From Catenulispora sp. EB89 (GTDB lineage Bacteria; Actinomycetota; Actinomycetes; Streptomycetales; Catenulisporaceae), in contig NZ_JBGCCU010000002.1 of assembly GCF_041261445.1 (NCBI RefSeq), forward strand, positions 62,001-126,000: a DNA stretch of 64,000 bases. The letters are read 5' to 3'. Below the pieces are notes generated by a model. The model searched no databases, was not told the DNA's origin, and saw only the letters and a list, made by a program, of their open reading frames with translations. A program made the position numbers and the translations under genes. This document shows, piece by piece, positions 30,713 through 37,796 of this stretch. Every line of letters begins with the position of its first letter. The first letter of the stretch is position 1.

Positions 30713-31078
30713 TCAGCGCTTCTCCGGGATCCGGGCGATCCGGCACGGATCCCGGAGCCGCAGCACGGCGCGGGCCAGGACCAGCTCGTCCGGCACCGCG
30801 CCGAACTCGCGCGAGTCCGACGTCACGAACTCGTTGTCGCTCAGCAGCCACCAGCCCCCGCTCTCGCGGCGGTCGACCCGCTTGATGACGAGCAGTTCGT
30901 CGGCCCGCAGCGGGTGCCGCGCGACCACCACGTCGCCCGGCCGGATCTTTCCCGGGCGCACCCCGCGCACCACGACGAAGTCGCCGTCGCGCAGCGCCGG
31001 GGCCATCGAGGGGCCGCTCACCCGCAGCACGGACCAGCGCGCCGTCCCGGGTGCCGTGGCCGATCTCACGGACGCCAC
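30713..31078 (-). CDS. sodX: Nickel superoxide dismutase maturation protease
   Basis: 121-residue S26-type signal-peptidase-like protease. The Ser nucleophile is in VSGPSMAPALRDGD and the Lys general base in DELLVIKRVDRR; unlike true signal peptidases there is no membrane anchor, which fits the cytosolic processing of pro-SodN. Start is GTG 31078. It is divergent from sodN with 86 bp between the starts. The job, removal of the 14-residue SodN propeptide to free His1, is inferred from family and position. Confidence 0.88.
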   Translation of the reverse strand: MASVRSATAPGTARWSVLRVSGPSMAPALRDGDFVVVRGVRPGKIRPGDVVVARHPLRADELLVIKRVDRRESGGWWLLSDNEFVTSDSREFGAVPDELVLARAVLRLRDPCRIARIPEKR

Positions 31079-31129
31079 CTTGTCACGCGTCGGCCCGAGG
31101 GGGGCAGTAGGGTCGTGGCATCACGTTGT

Positions 31130-31145
31130 CCGGCAATCCGGCAAA
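31130..31145. repeat. 8-bp direct repeat in the sodX-sodN intergenic region
   Basis: CCGGCAAT (31130-31137) is followed directly by CCGGCAAA (31138-31145), 20 bp upstream of the sodN start. sodN of Streptomyces is nickel-controlled through the Fur-family regulator Nur; whether this repeat is part of such an operator is a guess. Confidence 0.35.
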
Positions 31146-31164
31146 CAAGATAGGGGAACCTCAC

Positions 31165-31566
31165 ATGTTCTCGCGGATCTTCTCCCGCACCACCGCTGTC
31201 CACGCTCACTGCGACCTGCCGTGCGGCGTCTACGACCCGGCGCAGGCCCGGATCGAGGCCGAATCGGTCCTGGCCATCACCAAGAAGTACGCCGACAGCT
31301 CCGACGAGGCCTTCCGGACCCGCGCCATCGTCATCAAGGAGCAGCGCTCCGAGCTGGTCAAGCACCACCTGTGGGTGCTGTGGACCGACTACTTCAAGGC
31401 GCCGCACTTCGAGAAGTACCCGCAGCTGAACACGCTGTTCAACGAGGCCACCAAGCTGGCCGGCGCGGGCGGCACGAAGGGCAGCATGGACCCGGCCGTG
31501 GCCGAGCAGCTGCTGGGCAAGATCGAGGAGATCTCGAAGATCTTCTGGGAGACCAAGCAGGCCTGA
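31165..31566 (+). CDS. sodN: Superoxide dismutase, nickel type
   Basis: 133-residue precursor of Ni-SOD, which dismutates superoxide in the cytoplasm as a homohexamer. The 14-residue propeptide MFSRIFSRTTAVHA is followed by HCDLPCGVYDP, the nickel hook with His1, Cys2 and Cys6. The rest is a four-helix bundle (EQRSELVKHHLWVLWTDYF). I take ATG 31165 because GGGGAA precedes it by ~6 nt; an upstream in-frame start would alter the propeptide. Divergent from its protease gene sodX; followed by a strong hairpin. Confidence 0.96.
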   Translation: MFSRIFSRTTAVHAHCDLPCGVYDPAQARIEAESVLAITKKYADSSDEAFRTRAIVIKEQRSELVKHHLWVLWTDYFKAPHFEKYPQLNTLFNEATKLAGAGGTKGSMDPAVAEQLLGKIEEISKIFWETKQA

Positions 31567-31606
31567 CCGGTCCTTGATCGGCCGCTGAACGATCAGCGCG
31601 GTCCCG

Positions 31607-31649
31607 CGAGCCGTCCCGCACCGGATTTTCCCCGGCGCGGGACGGCTCG
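31607..31649 (+). terminator. Terminator of sodN
   Basis: Perfect 13-bp stem CGAGCCGTCCCGC (31607-31619) / GCGGGACGGCTCG (31637-31649), with TTTTCC in the 17-nt loop. Confidence 0.75.
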
Positions 31650-31841
31650 TCTGTCCCCCGTTCGGGGTACGTTGAGTGTGAGGGACGAGCACTGAGGGTG
31701 CGTCCGGGCCGCGCCCGGGCACGCGTTCGGCGTACGATCCGCAGCAGAATGATTCACTCCAGCAGCGGAGGTGTCGTGCATCAGCACTCTGCCCAGCGGA
31801 CAGCCGTCCCCACAATCGCCTCAACGAGCGCAGGAAGCGGA

Positions 31842-32279
31842 ATGGGACAACAAAACGGTGCCCCGCAGGACTTCGTCGAGGTTCGCATCCCGGCCGAGGG
31901 AGCGTACCTGTCGGTGCTGCGCACAGCGACCGCGGGCCTGGCGGCCCGGCTGGACTTCACCTTGGACGAGATCGAGGACCTGCGCATCGCCGTGGACGAG
32001 GCGTGCGCGATCCTGCTCACCAAGGCGGTGCCCGGCTCCGGGCTGACGTGCCGCTTCGAGCTGCGCGACGGCGCGCTCGCGGTCGACGTCTCGGTGCCCA
32101 CGCTGGACGGCCGGCCGCCGGCCCGGGACACCTTCGCCTGGACCGTGCTGGCGGCACTGGCCGGCCAGGTCGACGCGAAGGTCTCCGACGCGGAGGGGCC
32201 CGACGGCGCGGCCGGGAACGGCATCGGGCAGATCGTCACCATCAGCATGCTCAAGCAGCGCGGCGTGGGAGCTCCGTGA
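31842..32279 (+). CDS. Anti-sigma factor, RsbW-like ATP-binding kinase fold
   Basis: 145-residue protein with a HATPase_c-like fold that would bind and hold the following sigma factor. Conserved stretches are VEVRIPAEGAYLSVLRTA, LDFTLDEIEDLRIAVDEACA (the N-box region) and WTVLAALAGQVDAKV. I choose ATG 31842 (MGQQNGAPQDF): sequence before it has low GC at third positions, though GTG 31776 behind GGAGGT is possible. The stop overlaps the sigma gene as GTGA. By sequence and position it corresponds to UshX/RshA, the SigH anti-sigma of Streptomyces (inference). Confidence 0.85.
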   Translation: MGQQNGAPQDFVEVRIPAEGAYLSVLRTATAGLAARLDFTLDEIEDLRIAVDEACAILLTKAVPGSGLTCRFELRDGALAVDVSVPTLDGRPPARDTFAWTVLAALAGQVDAKVSDAEGPDGAAGNGIGQIVTISMLKQRGVGAP

Positions 32280-33391
32280 GCGCCGCCGAGGAGATCCCAG
32301 TGCGCGCCTTCGAGCCCGACGAGATCCCCGCCGCCCGCCGGGCCGGGTACGGCGAGGGCCGGCGGGGCACGCCCGCGGCCGCCGCCGGCGCGGCCGGGGA
32401 CGACGACGCCCCGAACGCCCCGGACACCCAGCACGAGCCGCACGAGCCGCACGAGCCGGACGAGCCGGACACCGACGCCGAGGACGCCGACTTCGAGGAG
32501 CCGGTCCTGGAGCTGGACGACCTCGGCGGCGACCTGGTGGAGGCCGAGGACGCCGACCCGGACGCCGAGACCGTCGCCCCGGTGGTGGCCTCCTTCCCGC
32601 TGCGCCGGACGCCGCGCCAGGGCGGCCCGCACGCCGAGGCGCACGCCCGAGCCCGCGAGCTGTTCGCCCGGCTGAACGAGCTCCCCGAGGGCTCCACCGA
32701 GCGCAAGCAGATCCGCGACGAGCTGGTCCAGATGCACCTGCCGCTGGTGGAGCACCTGGCCCGGCGCTTCCGCAACCGCGGCGAGCCGCTGGACGACCTG
32801 ACCCAGGTGGCGACCATCGGCCTGATCAAGTCGGTGGACCGCTTCGACACCGAGCGCGGCGTGGAGTTCTCGACCTACGCCACGCCGACCGTGATCGGCG
32901 AGATCAAGCGCCACTTCCGCGACAAGGGCTGGGCGGTCCGGGTCCCCCGCCGCCTGCAGGAGCTCCGGCTGTCGCTGACCAGCGCCACCTCCGAGCTCTC
33001 GCAGCGCAACCGGCGCTCGCCCACGGTGGCCGAGCTCGCCGAGTACCTCAAGATCTCCGAGGAGGAGGTCCTGGAGGGGCTGGAGTCGGCGAACGCCTAC
33101 TCGACCCTGTCCCTGGACGTCTCCGAGGGCGGCGACGAGGACTCGCCGGCCGTCGCGGACTCCCTCGGCAGCGAGGACGAGGCGCTGGAGGGCGTGGAGT
33201 ACCGCGAGTCGCTCAAACCGCTGCTGGAGCAGCTGCCGCCGCGCGAGAAGAAGATCCTGCTGCTCCGGTTCTTCGGCAACATGACGCAGTCGCAGATCGC
33301 CGAGGAGATCGGGATCTCGCAGATGCACGTCTCGCGCCTGCTCGCGCGGACCCTGGAACAGCTCCGGGCCCAGCTGCTCGTCGACGAGTGA
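32276..33391 (+). CDS. SigB/SigF/SigH-family RNA polymerase sigma factor
   Basis: 371-residue group-3 sigma factor. An acidic, Pro/Glu/His-rich N-terminal extension of ~110 residues (with HEPHEPHEPDEPD) precedes region 2 (VEHLARRFRNRGEPLDDLTQ, GLIKSVDRFDTERGVEFSTY, VIGEIKRHFRDKGWAVRVPR), region 3 and region 4 (PPREKKILLLRFFGNMTQSQ, ISQMHVSRLLARTL). Start GTG 32276 overlaps the anti-sigma gene. A long N-terminal extension is also known for S. coelicolor SigH, and the neighbours wblE, lipid kinase and sodN fit that locus, so this is probably the SigH counterpart for osmotic/stress response. Confidence 0.92.
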   Translation: MSAAEEIPVRAFEPDEIPAARRAGYGEGRRGTPAAAAGAAGDDDAPNAPDTQHEPHEPHEPDEPDTDAEDADFEEPVLELDDLGGDLVEAEDADPDAETVAPVVASFPLRRTPRQGGPHAEAHARARELFARLNELPEGSTERKQIRDELVQMHLPLVEHLARRFRNRGEPLDDLTQVATIGLIKSVDRFDTERGVEFSTYATPTVIGEIKRHFRDKGWAVRVPRRLQELRLSLTSATSELSQRNRRSPTVAELAEYLKISEEEVLEGLESANAYSTLSLDVSEGGDEDSPAVADSLGSEDEALEGVEYRESLKPLLEQLPPREKKILLLRFFGNMTQSQIAEEIGISQMHVSRLLARTLEQLRAQLLVDE

Positions 33392-33426
33392 CCGGCTAGA
33401 CGGCGGAACGGATCAGACGGAGAAGC

Positions 33427-33464
33427 GAGAAGAGCGGCGGCCCGACCGGGCCGCCGCTCTTCTC
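33427..33464. terminator. Strong hairpin terminator after the sigma factor gene
   Basis: Perfect 17-bp stem: GAGAAGAGCGGCGGCCC (33427-33443) with GGGCCGCCGCTCTTCTC (33448-33464) and a GACC loop. It separates convergent genes and can work in both directions. Confidence 0.85.
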
Positions 33465-33486
33465 ATGTCCTCTCGGGACCCTCGGG

Positions 33487-33942
33487 TCATGTCCCCTCGG
33501 GACTCTCGTCCTCGCGCCAGTGCTTGGTCAGTGCCGCCGTGGAGGCCGGGGCGAAGATGCACACCAGGCCGACGACCGCGGCGGCCACGGTCGGCACCGC
33601 GCCGATCCAGAAGTGCGCCTGCACCATGAAGTAGGCGACCCACAGCGCCAGCAGCTGCATCATCACCGCCGGGGTGCGGGCCCGCATACTCGCCCGCGCC
33701 AGGCCGCGCGGCACCAGCGGCAGCGGGACGGCGAAGATCAGGAAGGTGACGGCGACCGCGATCGCCTGCCCCCGCTCCCGCGGCGTGCCGACGAAGGCCT
33801 CGACCAGCAGCCAGAGCACGTACACCAGGGCGACCAGGCTCTCCACCGCCGTCACCGCGGCGGCGCCCAGCAGCGGGCGCGGGATCTGCTCCCGGACAGC
33901 GGGAGCGGCTGGCGCGGCCTGCGGGGTCGGATTGCTCGGCAT
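33487..33942 (-). CDS. Hypothetical four-helix membrane protein
   Basis: 151-residue protein with a Pro/Ala-rich N-terminal ~25 residues and about four hydrophobic segments (LLGAAAVTAVESLVALVYVL, AIAVAVTFLIFAVPLPLV, MMQLLALWVAYFMVQAH, VPTVAAAVVGLVCIFA) and a charged tail. I do not recognise a family. The start ATG 33942 is preceded by TACCCT at 8 nt (leaderless layout). It is divergent from the lipid kinase gene. Confidence 0.75.
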   Translation of the reverse strand: MPSNPTPQAAPAAPAVREQIPRPLLGAAAVTAVESLVALVYVLWLLVEAFVGTPRERGQAIAVAVTFLIFAVPLPLVPRGLARASMRARTPAVMMQLLALWVAYFMVQAHFWIGAVPTVAAAVVGLVCIFAPASTAALTKHWREDESPEGT

Positions 33943-33950
33943 AGACACCG

Positions 33951-33956
33951 AGGGTA
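33951..33956 (-). promoter_or_regulatory. -10 box of a leaderless transcript
   Basis: On the minus strand TACCCT lies 8 nt before ATG 33942 of the small membrane-protein gene. Confidence 0.4.
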
Positions 33957-34019
33957 CCTCCCGGCGCTGCACCGGCCGCGTGCGGGCGGGTCGCATACCG
34001 CAGTCGTAATACGAACCAG

Positions 34020-34025
34020 TAACGT
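34020..34025 (+). promoter_or_regulatory. -10 box of a leaderless transcript
   Basis: TAACGT lies 6 nt before ATG 34032 of the lipid kinase gene; it supports that ATG over the GTG at 34026. Confidence 0.45.
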
Positions 34026-34031
34026 GTGCCC

Positions 34032-34964
34032 ATGCGCGCGCTCCTGGTCATGAACCCCAAGGCGACCAGCACGTCCGAACGCACGCGCGAAGTGCTGGCC
34101 CACGCCCTGGCCGGGGAACTCGACACCGAGATCGGCGAGACCGCCTACCGCGGGCACGCCGTCGAGCTGGCGCGCACCGCCGCCGAGGAAGGGTTCGACC
34201 TGGTCGTCGCGCTCGGCGGGGACGGCACGGTCAACGAGGTCGTGAACGGGATACTGACCGCGCGGATCCCGCAGGGCGGCCGGCTGCCCGACCTCGGCGT
34301 GGTCCCCGGCGGGTCGACGAACGTCTTCGCCCGCGCGCTCGGGCTGCCGAACGATCCGGTCGAGGCCACCGGCGTGCTGCTGGACGCGATCCACGAGAAC
34401 CGGCGCCGGCCGGTCTCCATGGGCCTGGCCGACGACCGCTACTTCACCTTCACCGCCGGGTACGGCTTCGACGCCGCCGTGGTCGGGATAGTGGAGGAGC
34501 GCCGCAGCGCCGGGCACAAGTCGACCGGTTCGCTGTACATCCGTTCGGCCCTGCGGCATTACTGGCACGGCCTGGACCGCAGGAATCCGCCGATCGGCAT
34601 GAAGATGGCCGACGGCACGGAGATACCGCGACTGTTCATGGCGATCGTCACCAACACCTCGCCGTGGACCTATCTCGGGAACAAGCCGATCGTGATCACG
34701 CCGGAATCCTCGTTCGAGGACGGTCTGGACTTGTTCGGCGTCACCAGGATGTCCGGCCGGGCGGCGTTGAGGATAGTGCGGCAGATGTTCACGTCCACTG
34801 ACAAGCTGGTCCGCGGGAAGAATGTCAGCCTGCAGCACGACCTGACGGAATTCACGCTCACCGCCGAGGTCCCGACCGACTTCCAGGTCGACGGGGACCA
34901 CTTGGGGCTACGCGAAAGTGTGACGTTCCGCGCGATTCGCGACGCGCTGCGCGTCGCGATGTGA
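34032..34964 (+). CDS. Diacylglycerol/lipid kinase family protein (YegS/DagK type)
   Basis: 310-residue kinase. The N-terminal catalytic domain shows NPKATSTSERTREVL, the nucleotide loop VVALGGDGTVNEVVNGIL and GVVPGGSTNVFARALGLP; the C-terminal beta-sandwich contains FTAGYGFDAAVVGIVEERR and the terminal FQVDGDHLGLRESV. The family phosphorylates diacylglycerol or related lipids with ATP. It stands in the order lipid kinase-wblE-histidine kinase also seen in Streptomyces. Confidence 0.9.
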   Translation: MRALLVMNPKATSTSERTREVLAHALAGELDTEIGETAYRGHAVELARTAAEEGFDLVVALGGDGTVNEVVNGILTARIPQGGRLPDLGVVPGGSTNVFARALGLPNDPVEATGVLLDAIHENRRRPVSMGLADDRYFTFTAGYGFDAAVVGIVEERRSAGHKSTGSLYIRSALRHYWHGLDRRNPPIGMKMADGTEIPRLFMAIVTNTSPWTYLGNKPIVITPESSFEDGLDLFGVTRMSGRAALRIVRQMFTSTDKLVRGKNVSLQHDLTEFTLTAEVPTDFQVDGDHLGLRESVTFRAIRDALRVAM

Positions 34965-35629
34965 TGACATGGAGTCACAGCCGGTCGCCGGGACCCTGAC
35001 GTAGCCAAGGATTCTCAGGTACTAGCTCGCTCTAGTGCCTTTGGACTAGTCATCGGCACCTCGTTACCCCCTTGGAAGGCAAGGTGTGAGCGAGGAGACA
35101 CCCTGGAATCCAAAAACATCAGACCAACCTCTTGTGCGCCGGCCGGGTCCCCTGACACCCTTTGGGAAGGCACCTGTCGGAGGATCACCCGGCCCGGTGC
35201 GGTTGGGCGCGAGGGAAAAGCGGCACGGATCTTGTCCGGGTCGCGGTTCTCCCTTTGCGTCATGCCTTCGTCTGTGGAGCGCGCCAGCGATCTCCACCAA
35301 GGCCAACTGCCCAGTAGTTCGAGTGGTCGCCGATCGCCGGGGTTACTAGTGAAAGCGTTCACATTCACAAGGTGGACGTCGGAACGGGGAACCCGCGCGG
35401 CGGTCGTCCAGTGGCGGGCCCGCCGCCACACAGGTAGAGCCGTACAGAAGACGTACAACAGCAGGACCCACAGTGACCGGACACCCGCGTCCGGCGTTGT
35501 GGCGGTAGTAACCGGCACACCGGACGCGACCGGACCCGCCAGGGCCGTGGGGGACCTGGTCGAGTCGCCGCTTCCGTGCCGGCGGACGAGCAAACACACG
35601 TACACGACTGAACCGAAGGAGTGGACCCC
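34965..35629. other. 665-bp region upstream of wblE, no gene recognised
   Basis: No convincing coding sequence. It contains three CTAG tetramers within 28 bp (35022, 35032, 35046), rare in this GC-rich DNA, several short inverted repeats such as GTGCC/GGCAC (35035-35039, 35055-35059), and a Rex-like palindrome at 35347-35364. The base composition is lower in GC than the neighbours. It may hold distant promoters and a long wblE 5' leader or a small RNA; nothing here matches an RNA family I can name. Confidence 0.5.
35347..35364. promoter_or_regulatory. Rex-like operator upstream of wblE
   Basis: TAGTGAAAGCGTTCACAT contains the perfect inverted repeat GTGAA-AGCG-TTCAC and matches the Rex consensus TTGTGAA-N4-TTCACAA at all half-site positions except position 2 and the last base. 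It lies 266 bp upstream of the wblE start. A TTCAC direct repeat (TTCACATTCACAA) adjoins it. Confidence 0.45.
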
Positions 35630-35881
35630 ATGGACTGGCGCCACCGCGCTGCCTGCCGTGACGAGGACCCAGAGCTCTTCTTCCCCATCGGGAACACCGG
35701 GCCCGCGTTGCTGCAGATCGAAGATGCCAAAGCCGTATGCCGCCGTTGTGACGTGGTCGACCAGTGCCTTCAGTGGGCTCTGGAGAGCGGCCAGGACGCC
35801 GGCGTGTGGGGCGGAATGAGCGAAGACGAGCGTCGCGCGCTGAAGCGTCGCGCCGCGCGGGCCCGCAGCCGGATGGCCTGA
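35630..35881 (+). CDS. wblE: WhiB-like iron-sulfur transcriptional regulator WblE (WhiB1 type)
   Basis: 83-residue Wbl protein. The [4Fe-4S] ligands are C9, C37, C40 and C46 (C..CxxCx5C), followed by the GVWGG turn and the basic tail RRALKRRAARARSRMA for DNA contact. The sequence MDWRHRAACRDEDPELFFP is typical of WblE/WhiB1, which binds region 4 of the housekeeping sigma factor and responds to nitric oxide in mycobacteria. ATG 35630 is chosen because GGAG lies 8 nt upstream; GTG 35621 would overlap that site. Confidence 0.95.
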   Translation: MDWRHRAACRDEDPELFFPIGNTGPALLQIEDAKAVCRRCDVVDQCLQWALESGQDAGVWGGMSEDERRALKRRAARARSRMA

Positions 35882-35946
35882 CCAGGCCCTCGGCTTTCCA
35901 CCCCCGGCAAGCTCTCGCACGACCGCACGACAACTTCAAACGTATC

Positions 35947-36025
35947 TCCGTACTGCGGCGGTCTTGGACCGCAGTACGGACGCCGAGACTGAGCGGTCCC
36001 ACAGGGCCGCTCTGTTGGTTTTCCC
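35947..36025 (+). terminator. Tandem terminator hairpins after wblE
   Basis: First hairpin: perfect 12-bp stem TCCGTACTGCGG (35947-35958) / CCGCAGTACGGA (35969-35980). Second: GAGCGG-T-CCC / GGG-CCGCTC (35991-36012) followed by TGTTGGTTTTCC, an intrinsic-terminator-like T-rich tail. Confidence 0.75.
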
Positions 36026-36137
36026 GGGGTCTTTCTCCGGTGCATCCGCTCATAGCGTAGCGGAGTCCTGTTACCACTCTGTTGCGCCCCCGGGTAGCCC
36101 CTCTCGCCCAATCTCAGCTCTTCGGTTGAGACGCCCC

Positions 36138-37664
36138 TCAGCTCTTCGTCTGAGGCACCTCGCCGACCTCCAAGTCCAGCACCGCGACCGCGCCCCGGCC
36201 GCTGGGGGCCGGCCGGAGATCGAAGGTGCCCTTCAGATCGCCGTGCACAAGTGTTCTGACGATCTGAAGTCCGAGGTTCCCGGCCGTGGCGGCGTCGAAA
36301 CCCGCCGGCAGCCCGTTTCCGTCGTCGGTGACGACCACGCTGAGCCGGGGACCGGAGCGCCGGGCCTCGACCTCGAGCGATCCCCCGCGGTCGGCCAGGC
36401 CGTGTTCCAGCGAGTTCTGCAGGACCTCGGTCAGCACCATCGACAGCGGGGTGGCGATCTGCGCGGACAGGATGCCGAAGCGCCCCACGCGGCGCGAGCG
36501 CACGCTCACCCCGCCGGGGCCGCCCGGACCGCCGGCGCCGACGTCCACCACCATCTCCAGCACCCGGTCGGCGATCTCGTCGAAGTCGACCTGCTCGTCC
36601 AGGGTCTGCGACAGCGTCTCGTGGACCAGTGCGATCGAGCCGACCCGGCGGACCGCCTCCTCCAGCGCGGCCCGGCCGGTGCCGTCCTCGATGCGCCGGG
36701 CCTGCAGGCGCAGCAGCGCGGCCACGGTCTGCAGGTTGTTCTTCACCCGGTGGTGGATCTCCCGGATGGTCGCGTCCTTGCTGATCAGCTCGCGCTCGCG
36801 GCGGCGCAGCTCGGTGACGTCGTGCACCAGGACCAGCGCGCCGGTGCGCTCCCCCTGCGGCCGCAGCGGGATGGCGCGGAGCTGGACCACGGTGCCGTTG
36901 CCCTCGACCTCGGCCTCGCGCGGCTTGCGGCCGGAGGCCACGACCTGCAGCGCCTCCTCCATCGCGCCCTGGACCGGGGCCAGGGTCGCGGTCAGGTCGC
37001 CGAGATGCTCCCCCACCATGTCGGCGGCGTAGCCGAGCCGGTGGTAGGCGGACAGCGCGTTCGGGCTGGCGTAGACGACGGCGCCCTCGGCGTCGAGCCG
37101 GATCACCCCGTCGCCGACCCGCGGGGAGTTGTCCTGCTGGTCGCGGGACTCCGGGTAGGGGAAGATCCCCTCGGAGATCATCCGCGAGAGGTCCGCCGCG
37201 GTCTGCAGATAGGTCAGCTCCAGCCGGCTCGGGGTGCGGGCGGCGAGCAGGTTGGTGTTGCGGGAGATCACCGCGATGATCCGGTCCCCGCGGCGGACCG
37301 GGATCGCCTCGACCCGGACCGGCACGTCCTCGCGCCACTCCGGGTCGCCCTCGCGCCGGATCCGCCCGGAGTCGATGGCCAGGTCCAGCATCGGCCGCTC
37401 GCCGCGCCGCAGCGTGGAGCCGACCAGGTCGGCGGTGTAGCAGGTGGGGCCGGTGTTCGGGCGCATCTGGGCGACCGCGACGTAGCCGGGGCCGCCCAGC
37501 GGGGCGGGCTCGGGGTCGGTGCCGCCCTCGGTCCGCAGCGGGGCCCACAGCACCAGGTCGGCGAACGACAGGTCGGCCAGCAGCTGCCAGTCCGCGATCA
37601 GCAGGTGCAGCCAGTCCAGATCGGCCGCGTCGAGGTCGGTCCGCGTGTGGATCAGGTCGTTCAT
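36138..37664 (-). CDS. Sensor histidine kinase with GAF-like and PAS domains (HisKA_2 type)
   Basis: 508-residue soluble histidine kinase. N-terminal ~160 residues form a GAF_3-like sensor (DLSFADLVLWAPLR, VAQMRPNTGPTCYTADLVGS); a PAS domain follows (GVIRLDAEGAVVYASPNALS); then the HisKA_2 box REIHHRVKNNLQTVAALLRL with the phosphorylated His, and an HATPase domain (LTEVLQNSLEHG, DDGNGLPAGF). No membrane helix, so it senses a cytosolic signal. No response regulator gene is adjacent. I start at ATG 37664 (MNDLIHTRTDL), matching related kinases; ATG 37673 is an alternative. It is convergent to wblE. Confidence 0.9.
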   Translation of the reverse strand: MNDLIHTRTDLDAADLDWLHLLIADWQLLADLSFADLVLWAPLRTEGGTDPEPAPLGGPGYVAVAQMRPNTGPTCYTADLVGSTLRRGERPMLDLAIDSGRIRREGDPEWREDVPVRVEAIPVRRGDRIIAVISRNTNLLAARTPSRLELTYLQTAADLSRMISEGIFPYPESRDQQDNSPRVGDGVIRLDAEGAVVYASPNALSAYHRLGYAADMVGEHLGDLTATLAPVQGAMEEALQVVASGRKPREAEVEGNGTVVQLRAIPLRPQGERTGALVLVHDVTELRRRERELISKDATIREIHHRVKNNLQTVAALLRLQARRIEDGTGRAALEEAVRRVGSIALVHETLSQTLDEQVDFDEIADRVLEMVVDVGAGGPGGPGGVSVRSRRVGRFGILSAQIATPLSMVLTEVLQNSLEHGLADRGGSLEVEARRSGPRLSVVVTDDGNGLPAGFDAATAGNLGLQIVRTLVHGDLKGTFDLRPAPSGRGAVAVLDLEVGEVPQTKS

Positions 37665-37781
37665 GGACGGCATGCTTCTTGGTATCACAAGCCGGCGCCC
37701 ACGACTGATTGCCGGCCCGGACAGCGCCCCCCACGATCGTTTTGGAAGTTCCGGCAGGTCCGGAGCCATGCCGGGGGCGGG

Positions 37782-37787
37782 TAGCCT
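37782..37787 (+). promoter_or_regulatory. Possible -10 box for bioF
   Basis: TAGCCT lies 9 nt before the GTG at 37797; slightly longer spacing than the other leaderless starts in this window. Confidence 0.3.
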
Positions 37788-37796
37788 CTTGGCTTC

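Noticed and set aside
35086-35349. 87-codon plus-strand frame starting GTG after GGAAGG upstream of wblE
   Set aside because: Codon use has many A/T third positions and no recognisable family; more likely part of the leader, though translation cannot be excluded.
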